The notes under the pieces were generated by a model. That model ran no database searches. It saw only the letters and a program-made list of their open reading frames with translations, and had not been told where the DNA came from. 64,000 nucleotides of DNA from JANSWP01 sp041941305 (GTDB lineage Bacteria; Bacteroidota; Bacteroidia; Chitinophagales; Saprospiraceae), in assembly GCA_041941305.1 (NCBI GenBank), contig JBGTQJ010000042.1:15233-79232 (forward strand), written 5' to 3'. The translations under genes were made by a program, and so were the position numbers. Shown in pieces: positions 27,138-35,487 of the stretch (position 1 is its first letter; each line of letters starts with the position of its first letter).

Positions 27138-29384
27138 ATGAAGCACCTATTACCTCTGGCTTTTTTAATGCTTATCTCCAGCCCATCTTTTGCAAAACAC
27201 ATCATTGGGGCGGTTCTTTCCTATGAATGTTTGGGTGGAGGAACCTATCGATTTACGATGAAAATGTACCGGGATTGTACAGACCCTACAGGTGCTGGCT
27301 TTGACAATCCTGCCCGATTCTCTATATACAAAGGAGACTTCCAAACACATTTTGACGTAATTGACGTGGAGTCTGCCAATTATGACGTCATTACAGATAT
27401 TGAACCAGACGTTGACAATCCATGCCTGATTTTACCTCCAAACACTTGTGTAGAAGAAGCCATTTATGAATTTGTCTATACCTTTCAAGACTGGCCATCC
27501 AACGAAAGTTATCACATTACTTATCAGCGATGTTGTAGAAATGCCACGGTTGTAAATATTCAGACACCGGGAGATGTAGGAGCAACTTTTACAGTAGAAT
27601 TGACACCGGCTTCTCAACTGGTTTGTAATGATAGTCCAACATTTGAAACGCTTCCACCAATTGTCATTTGCGCTGGAGTAGAACTCGAATATGACCATTC
27701 GGCAGTGGATGAAGAAGGCGACCAATTGATTTATGAATTGTGTGAACCGCTGATTGGTGGTGGACAAGATGGATTAGGAGGTGGACCCGGTACACCTGGT
27801 TTTCCTTGTGATGATGTAGTCCCCAATCCTTCCTGCCCTCCTCCTTATGAGACCGTGCAATATGTTGCGCCCTTTAGCGCATTAAATCCCATGGGTGGGA
27901 ATCCTGCGATTACGATAGATGCGATTACCGGGATGCTAACAGGTACACCTGATGCTCTGGGGCAGTATGCTGTGGGCATTTGTATCTACGAATACAGAAA
28001 TGGACAGTTATTGAGTGTAATTCGGCGTGATTTTCAATTCAATGTAGCCAATTGTGAACCCCTGGTAGATGCTGATATAATTTCTGATGATTTTGAAAAC
28101 GAGGAATACATATTTGAACGATGTGAAGGTCTCGAAATTCATATTGAAAATTTGAGCCCCACCACAAACGTGAACAATTTTGCCTGGCAATTTATGATTG
28201 ACAGTCAGTTGGTCACCAATACTACTGACTGGGATTTGGACATCACTTTCCCGAGTACAGGATCTTATGAAGGATTGTTGATGCTGAACCCTGGGTCTAT
28301 GTGCGGAGACACGGCTGATATTCGCGTAACCCTTTACCCTGAAATTTTTGTTGACTTTGAATTTGATTATGACACCTGCTTTGCTGGTCCGGTTACTTTT
28401 TTACAGGATGTCAGTATCGATGCACCTGGCAAGATCGACCATTATAAATGGGAATTTGGAGATGGAGACACTTCTGATGTATTGAACCCTGTTCATGTGT
28501 ATGAAGAACCGGGAAATTATTTCACCAGCCTGATTGTCTCAGATACTTTTGGTTGCCACAATAGTTTCATTCGGCAAGTTAATTATCAACCTGTGCCCGC
28601 AGTATTAGTGGTCGCTCCCAATGATACGCTGAGCTGTCCACCTGCCGAAGTTATTTTTAACAATCTATCGAATCCTGTTGATCTTTCTTATCAGGTCAAT
28701 TGGGATTTTGGAGATGGACAAACCAGCAAAACACTCAGTCCCACTCATGTCTACCAGGAAGAAGGATTGTATACTGTCAGCTTGGAAATCATCTCACCAA
28801 TCGGCTGCGTGACGGATACCGTTTTTGAAAACCTCATCGAAATCGTGCCCCCACCGATGGCTGACTTTTATGTCGACCCTCCACTATTGAGCAATTTACA
28901 ACCGAATGGTAGTTTCATAGATCAATCTATAGATGCCGCTCACTGGGAATGGCATGTCAATGATGAATTGATTGCACATCGTCAAAATGTTGAAAATTAT
29001 ACTTTCCCTGATACGGGTTTACACAAAGTAACGCTTTACATCACCCATCCAGAAAAATGCCAGGACACCCTCACCAAATTTGTTGATGTAGTCCCAAAAT
29101 GGTTTTTCCATCTGCCCAATGCTTTTACCCCTAATGAGGACACAGTGAATGACCTCTTTATCGGTAAGGGACTTATCCCCGGAATCACCAATTTCCGAAT
29201 GCAAATCTGGGATCGTTGGGGTCAAATGGTTTTTGAAACTGATAACCCTTATGAGGGCTGGAATGGGCATGTAGACAATGTGGGCAGGAGTGCGCAGGAA
29301 GGCGTGTATATGGTTTTGGTTTCGTTTGTTGGTCCGAGGGGTGCTCCTTATGAATACCAAGGTTATGCTACTGTGGTGAGATAG
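27138..29384 (+). CDS. Large secreted PKD-domain protein with T9SS type B sorting domain, paralog
   Basis: About 748 residues. The ATG at 27138 follows an A-rich AAAGGAAAAAAA stretch and opens a clean signal peptide (LLPLAFLMLISSPSFA); an ATG at 27093 is also in frame. The mature part starts KHIIGAVLSYECLGG and parallels the previous gene block by block (YQRCCRNA, ICAGVELEYDHSAVD, WEFGDGDTSDVLNP, WDFGDGQTSKTLSP). The end PNAFTPNEDTVNDLF ... IWDRWGQMVFET ... GWNG is the type B domain. It is a tandem duplicate, likely surface exposed. Its stop overlaps the 3' end of a truncated minus-strand gene by 17 bases. Confidence 0.9.
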   Translation: MKHLLPLAFLMLISSPSFAKHIIGAVLSYECLGGGTYRFTMKMYRDCTDPTGAGFDNPARFSIYKGDFQTHFDVIDVESANYDVITDIEPDVDNPCLILPPNTCVEEAIYEFVYTFQDWPSNESYHITYQRCCRNATVVNIQTPGDVGATFTVELTPASQLVCNDSPTFETLPPIVICAGVELEYDHSAVDEEGDQLIYELCEPLIGGGQDGLGGGPGTPGFPCDDVVPNPSCPPPYETVQYVAPFSALNPMGGNPAITIDAITGMLTGTPDALGQYAVGICIYEYRNGQLLSVIRRDFQFNVANCEPLVDADIISDDFENEEYIFERCEGLEIHIENLSPTTNVNNFAWQFMIDSQLVTNTTDWDLDITFPSTGSYEGLLMLNPGSMCGDTADIRVTLYPEIFVDFEFDYDTCFAGPVTFLQDVSIDAPGKIDHYKWEFGDGDTSDVLNPVHVYEEPGNYFTSLIVSDTFGCHNSFIRQVNYQPVPAVLVVAPNDTLSCPPAEVIFNNLSNPVDLSYQVNWDFGDGQTSKTLSPTHVYQEEGLYTVSLEIISPIGCVTDTVFENLIEIVPPPMADFYVDPPLLSNLQPNGSFIDQSIDAAHWEWHVNDELIAHRQNVENYTFPDTGLHKVTLYITHPEKCQDTLTKFVDVVPKWFFHLPNAFTPNEDTVNDLFIGKGLIPGITNFRMQIWDRWGQMVFETDNPYEGWNGHVDNVGRSAQEGVYMVLVSFVGPRGAPYEYQGYATVVR

Positions 29385-29784
29385 TTTTCAACAAATCAGA
29401 AATCTTAGCCGTTTTTTCCAGCTCCGTCAGCTGATGTACGTCATCTATTTCCAAATCCTTTAAAGTATTATTCAAATCAAGCTCCCCAGCATCTGCATAA
29501 AATCCATACAAGGCACTCAATAAACTTTTTCGAACAGAATGACACATGAAACGCCTGCTAATATCGCCCCAGGCTACAACCACCTTACCATCTTGTATCA
29601 GCATAAAAGCACTGGAACCAATGGAATCTGCAAATGCTTCGGCTTTTTTTAATTTTTCAGAAGACCAGCCAGCCAATTCCGGACTTGCATATTTCTGCCA
29701 CCTTTCTGTGGGATTTTGGCTATGGCAAAAGCAGATTAAAAAGAAAAAAAGCAGGAAGGTGAATGGCAATTTTTGCTTGATCAT
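29368..29784 (-). pseudogene. Serine hydrolase, N-terminal fragment only
   Basis: 138 residues. It has a signal peptide (FLLFFFLICFCHSQ), the usual opening ELAGWSSEKLKKAEAFADS, and the SxxK active-site motif SVRKSL in a penicillin-binding-fold context. Family members normally run to about 350-450 residues, with a second motif and a C-terminal lobe. Here the frame stops after KISDLLKTISPQ, at the point where it meets the 3' end of the PKD gene on the other strand. I infer a deletion or replacement that removed the C-terminal two thirds, so it is unlikely to be active. Confidence 0.7.
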
Positions 29785-29921
29785 ATTTGTCGGATTTAAA
29801 CAACAAAATTGTAAAAAAATTAATAAACCAAACCATTAGATGCCAGGCTCCGTCTTTATCAAAAAATCTCTTTCTTTGACAGTGGGTGGTCACCCGTGGT
29901 TAGCGAACCAAAAATCATAAC

Positions 29922-30530
29922 ATGAAAAAAATATCTCTCAAATTCATCGGCTTATACCTTTTTTACCACATGGCCTCAGCATTTTCCTGCAACCCTTGTG
30001 GAGACCTTAGTGAAACCTTTTTTGAAGTAGAAGCTATTCACTTACTCAATTTTCAATCCGGAGAGAACAGTTTTGACTTTAATTTTGAAGCTTTAGAAGA
30101 AAATAGTTTAGTTGAACGTTCCAAGTTTGTACTGGGCGTGCAAATTGATGCCATTTATTTTTCCGATGCCACACCTATTCTTGAAGTCCGGCTCATTACA
30201 AGTGCACTTGCCTGCTCTCCTGAGCCTCCCAAACCTACCGAATTGATTACCGACCTTACATTTACTTGTGATCAGGATTTAAAAAACTCAGATGGAGAAA
30301 CCCTGGCGGCCGGAACTTCTCTAAATGATTATTTCTTTAAATGGAATACGACCTTTTCAGTTTCCACGCTTTTATTTACCGGCAATTGGGCGCCATTGGA
30401 GTATGGAGAACATTTTTTCCTGAGTGCAAGTCCAGTCAATGACACCATTCCTCATCAATTTACGATTGAATACGAATTGGATAGTGGAAATAATTTTTCG
30501 GCGACTTCCTCTAAGGTTTTTCTTTATTAA
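29922..30530 (+). CDS. Small exported protein with ALACSP motif, possible lipoprotein
   Basis: 202 residues with a signal sequence ending ASAFSCNPCGD, probably a lipoprotein. The body has no recognised domain, but it shares a pattern with the next gene: a mid-protein SALACSPEPPKP, then LTFTCDQDLKNSDGETLAAGTSLNDYF. The ALACS motif and the later AG-(T/S)-SLN box resemble a small Bacteroidota family of unknown function (possibly DUF5034; not certain). It is followed after 9 bases by its paralog, so the two form an operon. Confidence 0.6.
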   Translation: MKKISLKFIGLYLFYHMASAFSCNPCGDLSETFFEVEAIHLLNFQSGENSFDFNFEALEENSLVERSKFVLGVQIDAIYFSDATPILEVRLITSALACSPEPPKPTELITDLTFTCDQDLKNSDGETLAAGTSLNDYFFKWNTTFSVSTLLFTGNWAPLEYGEHFFLSASPVNDTIPHQFTIEYELDSGNNFSATSSKVFLY

Positions 30531-30539
30531 TTTTGGGGT

Positions 30540-31181
30540 ATGAAAAAACTTCTTTCAAAAGCAATATTCCTTTACGCCTGCTTCCATATTGCTTCAGTGT
30601 TGAGCTGCCAAAAAGCGGATGATCCCGATTGTAATTTTGAGCAACAATATTTTAAAATTCAAAGCCTAGATTTAATTGCTTATGATGAACCAAACAACCA
30701 TACCATGCCTTTGGAAGCATTGGAAAATGGAACATCTATTTTAGCCGAGGACTTAGCGCTAGCCATGATTTATCAATCAGAACTGTGCTTTAATACCCTC
30801 CCAAAGGTTCCTTATTTCAATTTCTTCTTAAATAATGCCCTTGCCTGCTCACCACCACACCCTTTGCCAAAAGATGAACTCACCAATTTCAAGATCTCAA
30901 GTGATGCAGATTTTATCACCGCTTCTGGAGCAATTTATCCAGCGGGAAGTTCTTTGAATGCTATTTTTGACGTTTCCTTTTTATTTGGAACAAACAGGGA
31001 GCCATTAGAAGAAAGATTGAATACCGGTGAAACCCTTCTTTCTGCAGATGCAAGTTATATTTTGTTACTAAATGTAGAACCTTCCGACAACCAAATACAT
31101 ACTTTTGCTGTTGAGGTAGAGTTGAATGGACAATACACCATTTCAGCTGTCTCTACAACCCTTACTTTGAGGAGAGATTGA
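30540..31181 (+). CDS. Small exported protein with ALACSP motif, paralog
   Basis: 213 residues with a signal sequence ending ASVLSCQKADD, a plausible lipobox. It shares with the preceding gene the NALACSPPHPLP segment and LTNFKISSDADFITASGA followed by PAGSSLNAIF. The identity is low but co-linear, so the pair is an old tandem duplication. The function is unknown. The gene begins 9 bases after its neighbour's stop. Confidence 0.6.
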   Translation: MKKLLSKAIFLYACFHIASVLSCQKADDPDCNFEQQYFKIQSLDLIAYDEPNNHTMPLEALENGTSILAEDLALAMIYQSELCFNTLPKVPYFNFFLNNALACSPPHPLPKDELTNFKISSDADFITASGAIYPAGSSLNAIFDVSFLFGTNREPLEERLNTGETLLSADASYILLLNVEPSDNQIHTFAVEVELNGQYTISAVSTTLTLRRD

Positions 31182-31218
31182 GAATTTGAGTTTTTGAGTT
31201 AAAACCCTCGCTAAACAT

Positions 31219-31266
31219 CTCAATTTCTCACACTCTCAATTTCTCACACTCTCAATTTCTCAAAAT
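31219..31266. repeat. Three tandem 16-bp repeats
   Basis: The unit CTCAATTTCTCACACT occurs at 31219-31234 and 31235-31250, with a third copy at 31251-31266 ending CAAAAT. The array lies immediately upstream of the ATP-binding gene at 31274. The unit resembles the reverse complement of the 8-bp repeat at 54829-54920. Confidence 0.8.
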
Positions 31267-31273
31267 CTAATTA

Positions 31274-31936
31274 ATGTTAGAAGTACAAAATTTGACCAAA
31301 ACCTATAATTCCGGAAATAAGTCCTTAACCGTGTTAGACGATGTTACTTTTGAATTAAAAGAAGGGGACACATTTTCTATCGTTGGACCTTCTGGAAGTG
31401 GAAAAACAACATTGCTTGGATTGTGCGCTGGATTGGATCGGGCTACTGCTGGTTCTGTTAAGCTCAATGGCATTCAGCTGGATGATTTGAATGAAGATGA
31501 ACGCGCGGCTGTCCGAAACAAATACGTAGGTTTTATTTTTCAGAATTTTCAGTTGATTCCTACCCTAACAGCACTGGAAAATGTCATGGTTCCCCTTGAA
31601 CTAAGAGGCGAATCCGGAGCGGCTGAAACTGCAATGGAACTTTTAGACCGGGTTGGACTTGCAGAACGTCATGACCACTACCCTACCCAACTTTCAGGGG
31701 GTGAACAACAGCGCGTTTCCTTAGCCAGGGCTTTCTCCAACCGCCCAAAAATTCTATTCGCAGATGAGCCTACCGGTAATCTGGATGCTGAAACCAGTGC
31801 AAAAGTTGAGGAATTGATCTTTGAATTGAATAAGGAAGCGGGGACTACTTTGGTACTTGTGACCCACGATTTGGAATTAGCCAAGAAGACCCAAAACGTG
31901 ATGAAATTGAAGGGAGGTAGAGTGGATTTGAATTAA
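31274..31936 (+). CDS. ABC transporter ATP-binding protein, LolD/MacB/YbbA type
   Basis: 220 residues with every ABC landmark: Walker A GPSGSGKTT, Q-loop FIFQNFQLIP, signature LSGGEQQRVSLARA, Walker B ILFADEPTGNLD and switch THD. The length and the LTALENVMVPLEL segment fit the FtsE/LolD/MacB-type ATPases that work with FtsX-like permeases in lipoprotein or peptide export, or mechanotransmission. No permease gene is adjacent; the nearest MacB/FtsX permease is at 50533-52959. The ATG follows a three-copy repeat with only a 7-base gap, so its leader is unusual. Confidence 0.9.
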   Translation: MLEVQNLTKTYNSGNKSLTVLDDVTFELKEGDTFSIVGPSGSGKTTLLGLCAGLDRATAGSVKLNGIQLDDLNEDERAAVRNKYVGFIFQNFQLIPTLTALENVMVPLELRGESGAAETAMELLDRVGLAERHDHYPTQLSGGEQQRVSLARAFSNRPKILFADEPTGNLDAETSAKVEELIFELNKEAGTTLVLVTHDLELAKKTQNVMKLKGGRVDLN

Positions 31937-31997
31937 ACTTTTGATGGGTGATGGTTGCTGGTTGCTGGGTTGGTTGCTGGAATTCAGGGGTTGTTAT

Positions 31998-32411
31998 TTA
32001 GGTTGCAAAAATTTGGTCAAAGTTTTTGAATGATTTGAATTCGATGGCATTTCCGCTGGGATCCAGAAAAAACATGGTGGCTTGCTCTCCAACTTCTCCT
32101 TTAAATCTCACATAAGGTTCAATAATGAAGTCCGTGCCATAACTTTTGAGCTTTTCCGCCAATTTTTCCCAGGCTCCCATTTCCAGGATAGCACCAAAAT
32201 GTTTAACTGGTACATTCTTGCCATCTACGTGATTGTGTGGCCCACCTGCATCAGGTTCATCTACCAGATGAGCGGTGATTTGATTTCCCCAAAAATTAAA
32301 ATCTATCCAGCGATCAGACGTTCGTCCAACTGAACACCCAAGCAAATCTTCATAAAAATCCCGCGTTTGTTTCAGATCATTTACAGGAAAAGCCAGGTGG
32401 AATGGTTGCAT
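31998..32411 (-). CDS. VOC family (glyoxalase-like) protein
   Basis: About 137 residues. The fold starts MQPFHLAFPVNDLKQTRDFY, with the His of the first module; DRWIDFNFWGNQITAHL, PVKHFGAI and FFLDPSGNAIEFKSF follow, including the usual late Glu. These positions fit a metal-binding vicinal oxygen chelate protein. A start at 32468 would add 19 unconserved residues and leave almost no leader after the promoter box at 32479-32486, so the ATG at 32411 is preferred. The reaction is unknown. Confidence 0.85.
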   Translation of the reverse strand: MQPFHLAFPVNDLKQTRDFYEDLLGCSVGRTSDRWIDFNFWGNQITAHLVDEPDAGGPHNHVDGKNVPVKHFGAILEMGAWEKLAEKLKSYGTDFIIEPYVRFKGEVGEQATMFFLDPSGNAIEFKSFKNFDQIFAT

Positions 32412-32430
32412 ATTGATGTTATGATTTTGT

Positions 32431-32457
32431 GATGCTGTGATGCTGTGATGCTGCAAT
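32431..32457. repeat. Three tandem 9-bp repeats in the VOC leader
   Basis: GATGCTGTG at 32431-32439 and 32440-32448, then GATGCTGCA at 32449-32457. Further GATGCTGCA-like copies lie at about 32530-32545, and a similar GATGCTGCAG occurs in the hairpin at 52991-53000. Confidence 0.7.
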
Positions 32458-32478
32458 TTATTTGTCAATTGACTTGGG

Positions 32479-32486
32479 CAAAAATA
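32479..32486 (-). promoter_or_regulatory. Bacteroidota -7 box for the VOC gene
   Basis: The minus strand reads TATTTTTGC, an exact TAnnTTTG match, 68 bases before the ATG at 32411. The transcript leader would contain the GATGCTGTG repeats. Confidence 0.45.
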
Positions 32487-32580
32487 GTGGGATATTTGAG
32501 GAAAGGAGCATTTTATGGTGCTAAAATGCTGCGATGCTGCAATTCTGCAATTTCAGGGAGGAAGGAGTTCTATTGGATAT

Positions 32581-32637
32581 TTGAGGCGATGCCTTTTCTT
32601 AATCTTTCTAATGCTCTAATCACAAGCATCGCCTCAA
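32581..32637. terminator. Inverted repeat after the MORN-caspase gene
   Basis: TTGAGGCGATGC (32581-32592) pairs perfectly over 12 bases with GCATCGCCTCAA (32626-32637), just past the minus-strand stop at 32647. There is no T-run after the stem, so termination is probable but not certain. Confidence 0.45.
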
Positions 32638-32646
32638 AATTGAGTT

Positions 32647-34347
32647 TTATTTTCTTACCAGCCCTACTGGCATTTTTTGGTCAAAGGTTCCGGTCAAGGT
32701 AGGTGATTGTGCACCTGCGGTATAACGCCGAACTTTTTTATATACATAGTCATAGAGTTCTTGAACAGTCACAATTTCATCGTAATTGGCATCTGCTTCG
32801 CCATTCAATCCTTTAATCAGGAAATGACTAAAAATACCGCTGCGCAATCCTCCATCTTCCAGAGAAACTTCTTCTCCACGGGAAGACATCATCAATGCCA
32901 TTCCCCCTTTTGTATTTTCAAAAGCCTGGTAATATTTTTTCAGGTTCGACTCGAATGGTGCCTTTGCCGCCAATAAATCACCGCTCTCTTTAAGTGCTGT
33001 CAAACTACCAGAATGGCAGGCATCTCCCAATACCAACTTATGTTTGGCGCGGCTGTCTTCCATGATTTTTTTGATTTCTTCATGGTACAGGCGATTGTTC
33101 AAACCATCAAAATCTGAAGGGATGAAAGAGCCTTGCAGACCATGCCCGGAGAAATAAAACATCACCACATCGTTTTCATCTGCTTTCAAAATTGTAGCGC
33201 GCATAGTGTGCAAAATATTGTCACGTGTTGCCTCCTCATCGATAAGCACTTTAATTTGATTTTCCTTTAATGCACCTCCTTCCGGGCTTTTAAGGAAGGC
33301 ATAAAAGTGATAGGCATCATCATCCGTATATCTCAAGAAAGGCATGTGTTGATAGCGACCAATACCAACCACTACCGCCCATATCTTTACATCTGTGGTT
33401 CGGTCTACTTCGTAAATTTCTTCTTCCTCTACATTGCTTCTCGTAGCGAATGTCTCGATAGCCTTCCCATAATACCATTCGGCAGTCAAGACACGACCAT
33501 CTGCATAATGCAAAGTTCCTTCTCCATGCGGGGTATGGTTTTTCCAGGCACCCTCATAGCTGTTTCCATTTGCATAATTGACCCTGCATTGCCCTTCGGG
33601 ATTGCCATATCTGAAATCCCCCACATATTCTGAGCCATCGCTGTAGGTGAAGGTGCCCAGACCACTTTCACAATATTCTTTATTGCAGTTTCTCAATGTA
33701 GGTATAGTGCCCGATGTAGGCTCCCCCCCTTCCACAATTGCTTCATGCTCAAACAGGTAAATCTCTTCTTCTACCATCTTCCCCTGCTCCCATTCCCCAC
33801 TGAATATCTTTCCATTGGCAGCATACAAAGTTCCAGATCCATGCTTCTTGTTGTTGGACCAATAACCGTGAAATTTTGCTCCATCTCTATAGAACATTGT
33901 CCCTTCTCCATCAAAACGACCATTCCTGAAGTTTCCTTCATAGCGATCTCCATCCTGAAAGGAATATTTTCCATAGCCATTGGGTTGATTGTTTTTGAAA
34001 TTCCCATCGTACCGATCTCCATTCGCATATTTCATGACTCCCTTTCCATGGAATCTGTTTTGGCGGAACTGCCCTCTATACTCATGCCCTTCAATGAAGA
34101 CATATCGCCCTTCACCTTGCCGATCATTGTTTTCCCAATGACCGATGTATTTATTACCATTGTCAAAATAAATAATGCCGCGACCATGGGCCTTGCCATC
34201 TACAAAGTTACCAATGTATTTGGCACCATTGGAAAAGAGGTAAGTCCCATAGCCATTGAAACAATCTCCTTTAATGCAATTGGCAGGAAGATTTTGGCTT
34301 GTTAGCAGGAAAAAACAGACTACCACTACTAATTGGAATTTGATCAT
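32647..34347 (-). CDS. Exported MORN-repeat protein fused to a caspase-like (C14) domain
   Basis: 566 residues. A signal peptide (VVVVCFFLLTSQNLPA) precedes about ten MORN repeats in two blocks (GYGTYLFSNGAKYIGNF, GEGRYVFIEGHEYRG, GEGTMFYRDGAKFHGYW, GLGTFTYSDGSEYVGDF, GEGTLHYADGR) over residues about 28-290. Then comes a caspase-hemoglobinase domain: WAVVVGIGRYQHMPFLRYTDDDA, MFYFSGHG with His402 and GDACHSG with Cys444. The 42-residue spacing of the His-Cys dyad fits active metacaspase-type peptidases. There is no transmembrane segment besides the signal, so it should act in the periplasm or outside. MORN repeats bind lipids or proteins in known cases. Upstream there is no TAnnTTTG box. Confidence 0.9.
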   Translation of the reverse strand: MIKFQLVVVVCFFLLTSQNLPANCIKGDCFNGYGTYLFSNGAKYIGNFVDGKAHGRGIIYFDNGNKYIGHWENNDRQGEGRYVFIEGHEYRGQFRQNRFHGKGVMKYANGDRYDGNFKNNQPNGYGKYSFQDGDRYEGNFRNGRFDGEGTMFYRDGAKFHGYWSNNKKHGSGTLYAANGKIFSGEWEQGKMVEEEIYLFEHEAIVEGGEPTSGTIPTLRNCNKEYCESGLGTFTYSDGSEYVGDFRYGNPEGQCRVNYANGNSYEGAWKNHTPHGEGTLHYADGRVLTAEWYYGKAIETFATRSNVEEEEIYEVDRTTDVKIWAVVVGIGRYQHMPFLRYTDDDAYHFYAFLKSPEGGALKENQIKVLIDEEATRDNILHTMRATILKADENDVVMFYFSGHGLQGSFIPSDFDGLNNRLYHEEIKKIMEDSRAKHKLVLGDACHSGSLTALKESGDLLAAKAPFESNLKKYYQAFENTKGGMALMMSSRGEEVSLEDGGLRSGIFSHFLIKGLNGEADANYDEIVTVQELYDYVYKKVRRYTAGAQSPTLTGTFDQKMPVGLVRK

Positions 34348-34576
34348 AGTTCCGGGAATTCTTTGGTTCAGTGTTCTCGGTTCCTTTTCCCCAGTTTCCC
34401 ATTTTAATCTCAGAACCGGGAACTGGGGGCGGTGAGCTGAGAACTTTTAAGTAGTAGTAGGCTATAGGTAGTATTTTAAATTGTGGAAGTGAAAAAGAAT
34501 ACTGATATAAACTCCTTTGGAAATTCAATATTGCCTTTGTTGATTTTTTTTGAGAAAATTTAAATTATAATTCATT

Positions 34577-34584
34577 TACCTTTG
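34577..34584 (+). promoter_or_regulatory. Bacteroidota -7 box upstream of a palindromic leader
   Basis: TACCTTTGC is an exact TAnnTTTG match, with a TTTG 24 bases upstream, slightly farther than usual. The next plus-strand gene starts at 34842, so the leader would include the inverted-repeat element at 34633-34818. Confidence 0.5.
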
Positions 34585-34632
34585 CATCCCTAAAAACTTA
34601 CCCTTGCGCATTTTAACTCAAAAAACACTTCA

Positions 34633-34818
34633 TGAAGTTGTTTAAAAACAGATAGATGGTTTTCTTGCAAGCCATTGATTACCAATACTTCAGCTTTTTT
34701 TCGCTCCATACTTTCTCACAAAGTGATCCCTTTGGGACAAGTATGAAACTTAAAAAGAGCTTCGTTTTGACAATCAAGCACTTATAAGAAAATTCAACCT
34801 CCATTTTTAAACAACTTC
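34633..34818. repeat. MITE-like palindrome, about 190 bp
   Basis: GAAGTTGTTTAAAAA (34633-34647) is exactly complementary to 34804-34818. The arms continue to pair inward with interruptions (TTTTCTT with AAGAAAA, GCTCCATAC with GTATGAAAC, AATCA with TGATT). The whole region folds as one long imperfect hairpin. It sits between a promoter-like box and the DUF4920 gene. Nothing in it looks coding. The rest of 34348-34841 is likewise empty. Confidence 0.6.
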
Positions 34819-34841
34819 CATAAATAAAAAACTCAGATATC

Positions 34842-35333
34842 ATGGCAAAGAAACTTTTATTTTTTGCGACAATCATTTCATTATCAATCGCTTGCAGTAG
34901 CGGGGGTACTGAAACTTCAGATGCAGCCAAAATACATTCTTTTGGTGAACAAATTACTGCTGAAGGTGCTATTGCCTATTCAGATTTATTGGCAAAAATG
35001 ACTGGAGAAGAAAACGTAGATGCCAAAGTAAAAGGCACCGTTACCTCAGTTTGTCAAGTCAAAGGCTGTTGGATCACCATCACCCCTGAAAAAGAAGGCG
35101 ATCCTGAGCTTTTTGTCAAATTCAAGGACTATGGTTTCTTCATGCCAATGGATATTGCGGGCAGAGAAGTGATTATGGATGGTTACGCTTTTGTTGAGAC
35201 GACTTCCGTTGAAGAATTGAGGCATTATGCGGAAGACGAAGGAAAATCAAAAGAAGAGATTGAGGAAATTACTGAGCCAGAAAAGCAATATAAATTTATG
35301 GCATCTGGCGTTTTATTGTTACCTGCAAACTGA
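34842..35333 (+). CDS. DUF4920 domain lipoprotein
   Basis: 163 residues. A lipoprotein signal (IISLSIACSSGG) is followed by the DUF4920 core: SFGEQITAEGAIAYSDLLAKM, KVKGTVTSVCQVKGCWITI and FVKFKDYGFFMPMDIAGREV. The core has two cysteines (VCQVKGCW) in the position conserved in the family, and an acidic C-terminal helix. The function of DUF4920 proteins is unknown; many are annotated as redox-related because of the paired cysteines. It is probably anchored in the envelope. A weak hairpin (35360-35388) follows the stop. Confidence 0.85.
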   Translation: MAKKLLFFATIISLSIACSSGGTETSDAAKIHSFGEQITAEGAIAYSDLLAKMTGEENVDAKVKGTVTSVCQVKGCWITITPEKEGDPELFVKFKDYGFFMPMDIAGREVIMDGYAFVETTSVEELRHYAEDEGKSKEEIEEITEPEKQYKFMASGVLLLPAN

Positions 35334-35436
35334 GAAACTATCAAAAAGAAGAACCAAAGCAGCTATCGTTTAAATAAAGCGGTAGCTGTTCATCCTCATA
35401 TTTTAGACCAAACCAGCATATCAAAAAATTTATCCC

Positions 35437-35444
35437 TAATTTTG
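35437..35444 (+). promoter_or_regulatory. Bacteroidota -7 box for the adenylate cyclase gene
   Basis: TAATTTTG, an exact TAnnTTTG match, lies 43 bases before the ATG at 35488. A -33 TTG is not evident. Confidence 0.4.
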
Positions 35445-35487
35445 AATTTCTTTTGAGCATTATCCAGGCTTAAGGTACCAACTTGTC

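Noticed and set aside
34679..34930. Minus-strand reading frame over the palindrome
   Set aside because: It overlaps the DUF4920 gene start and the palindrome; its composition is not protein-like.
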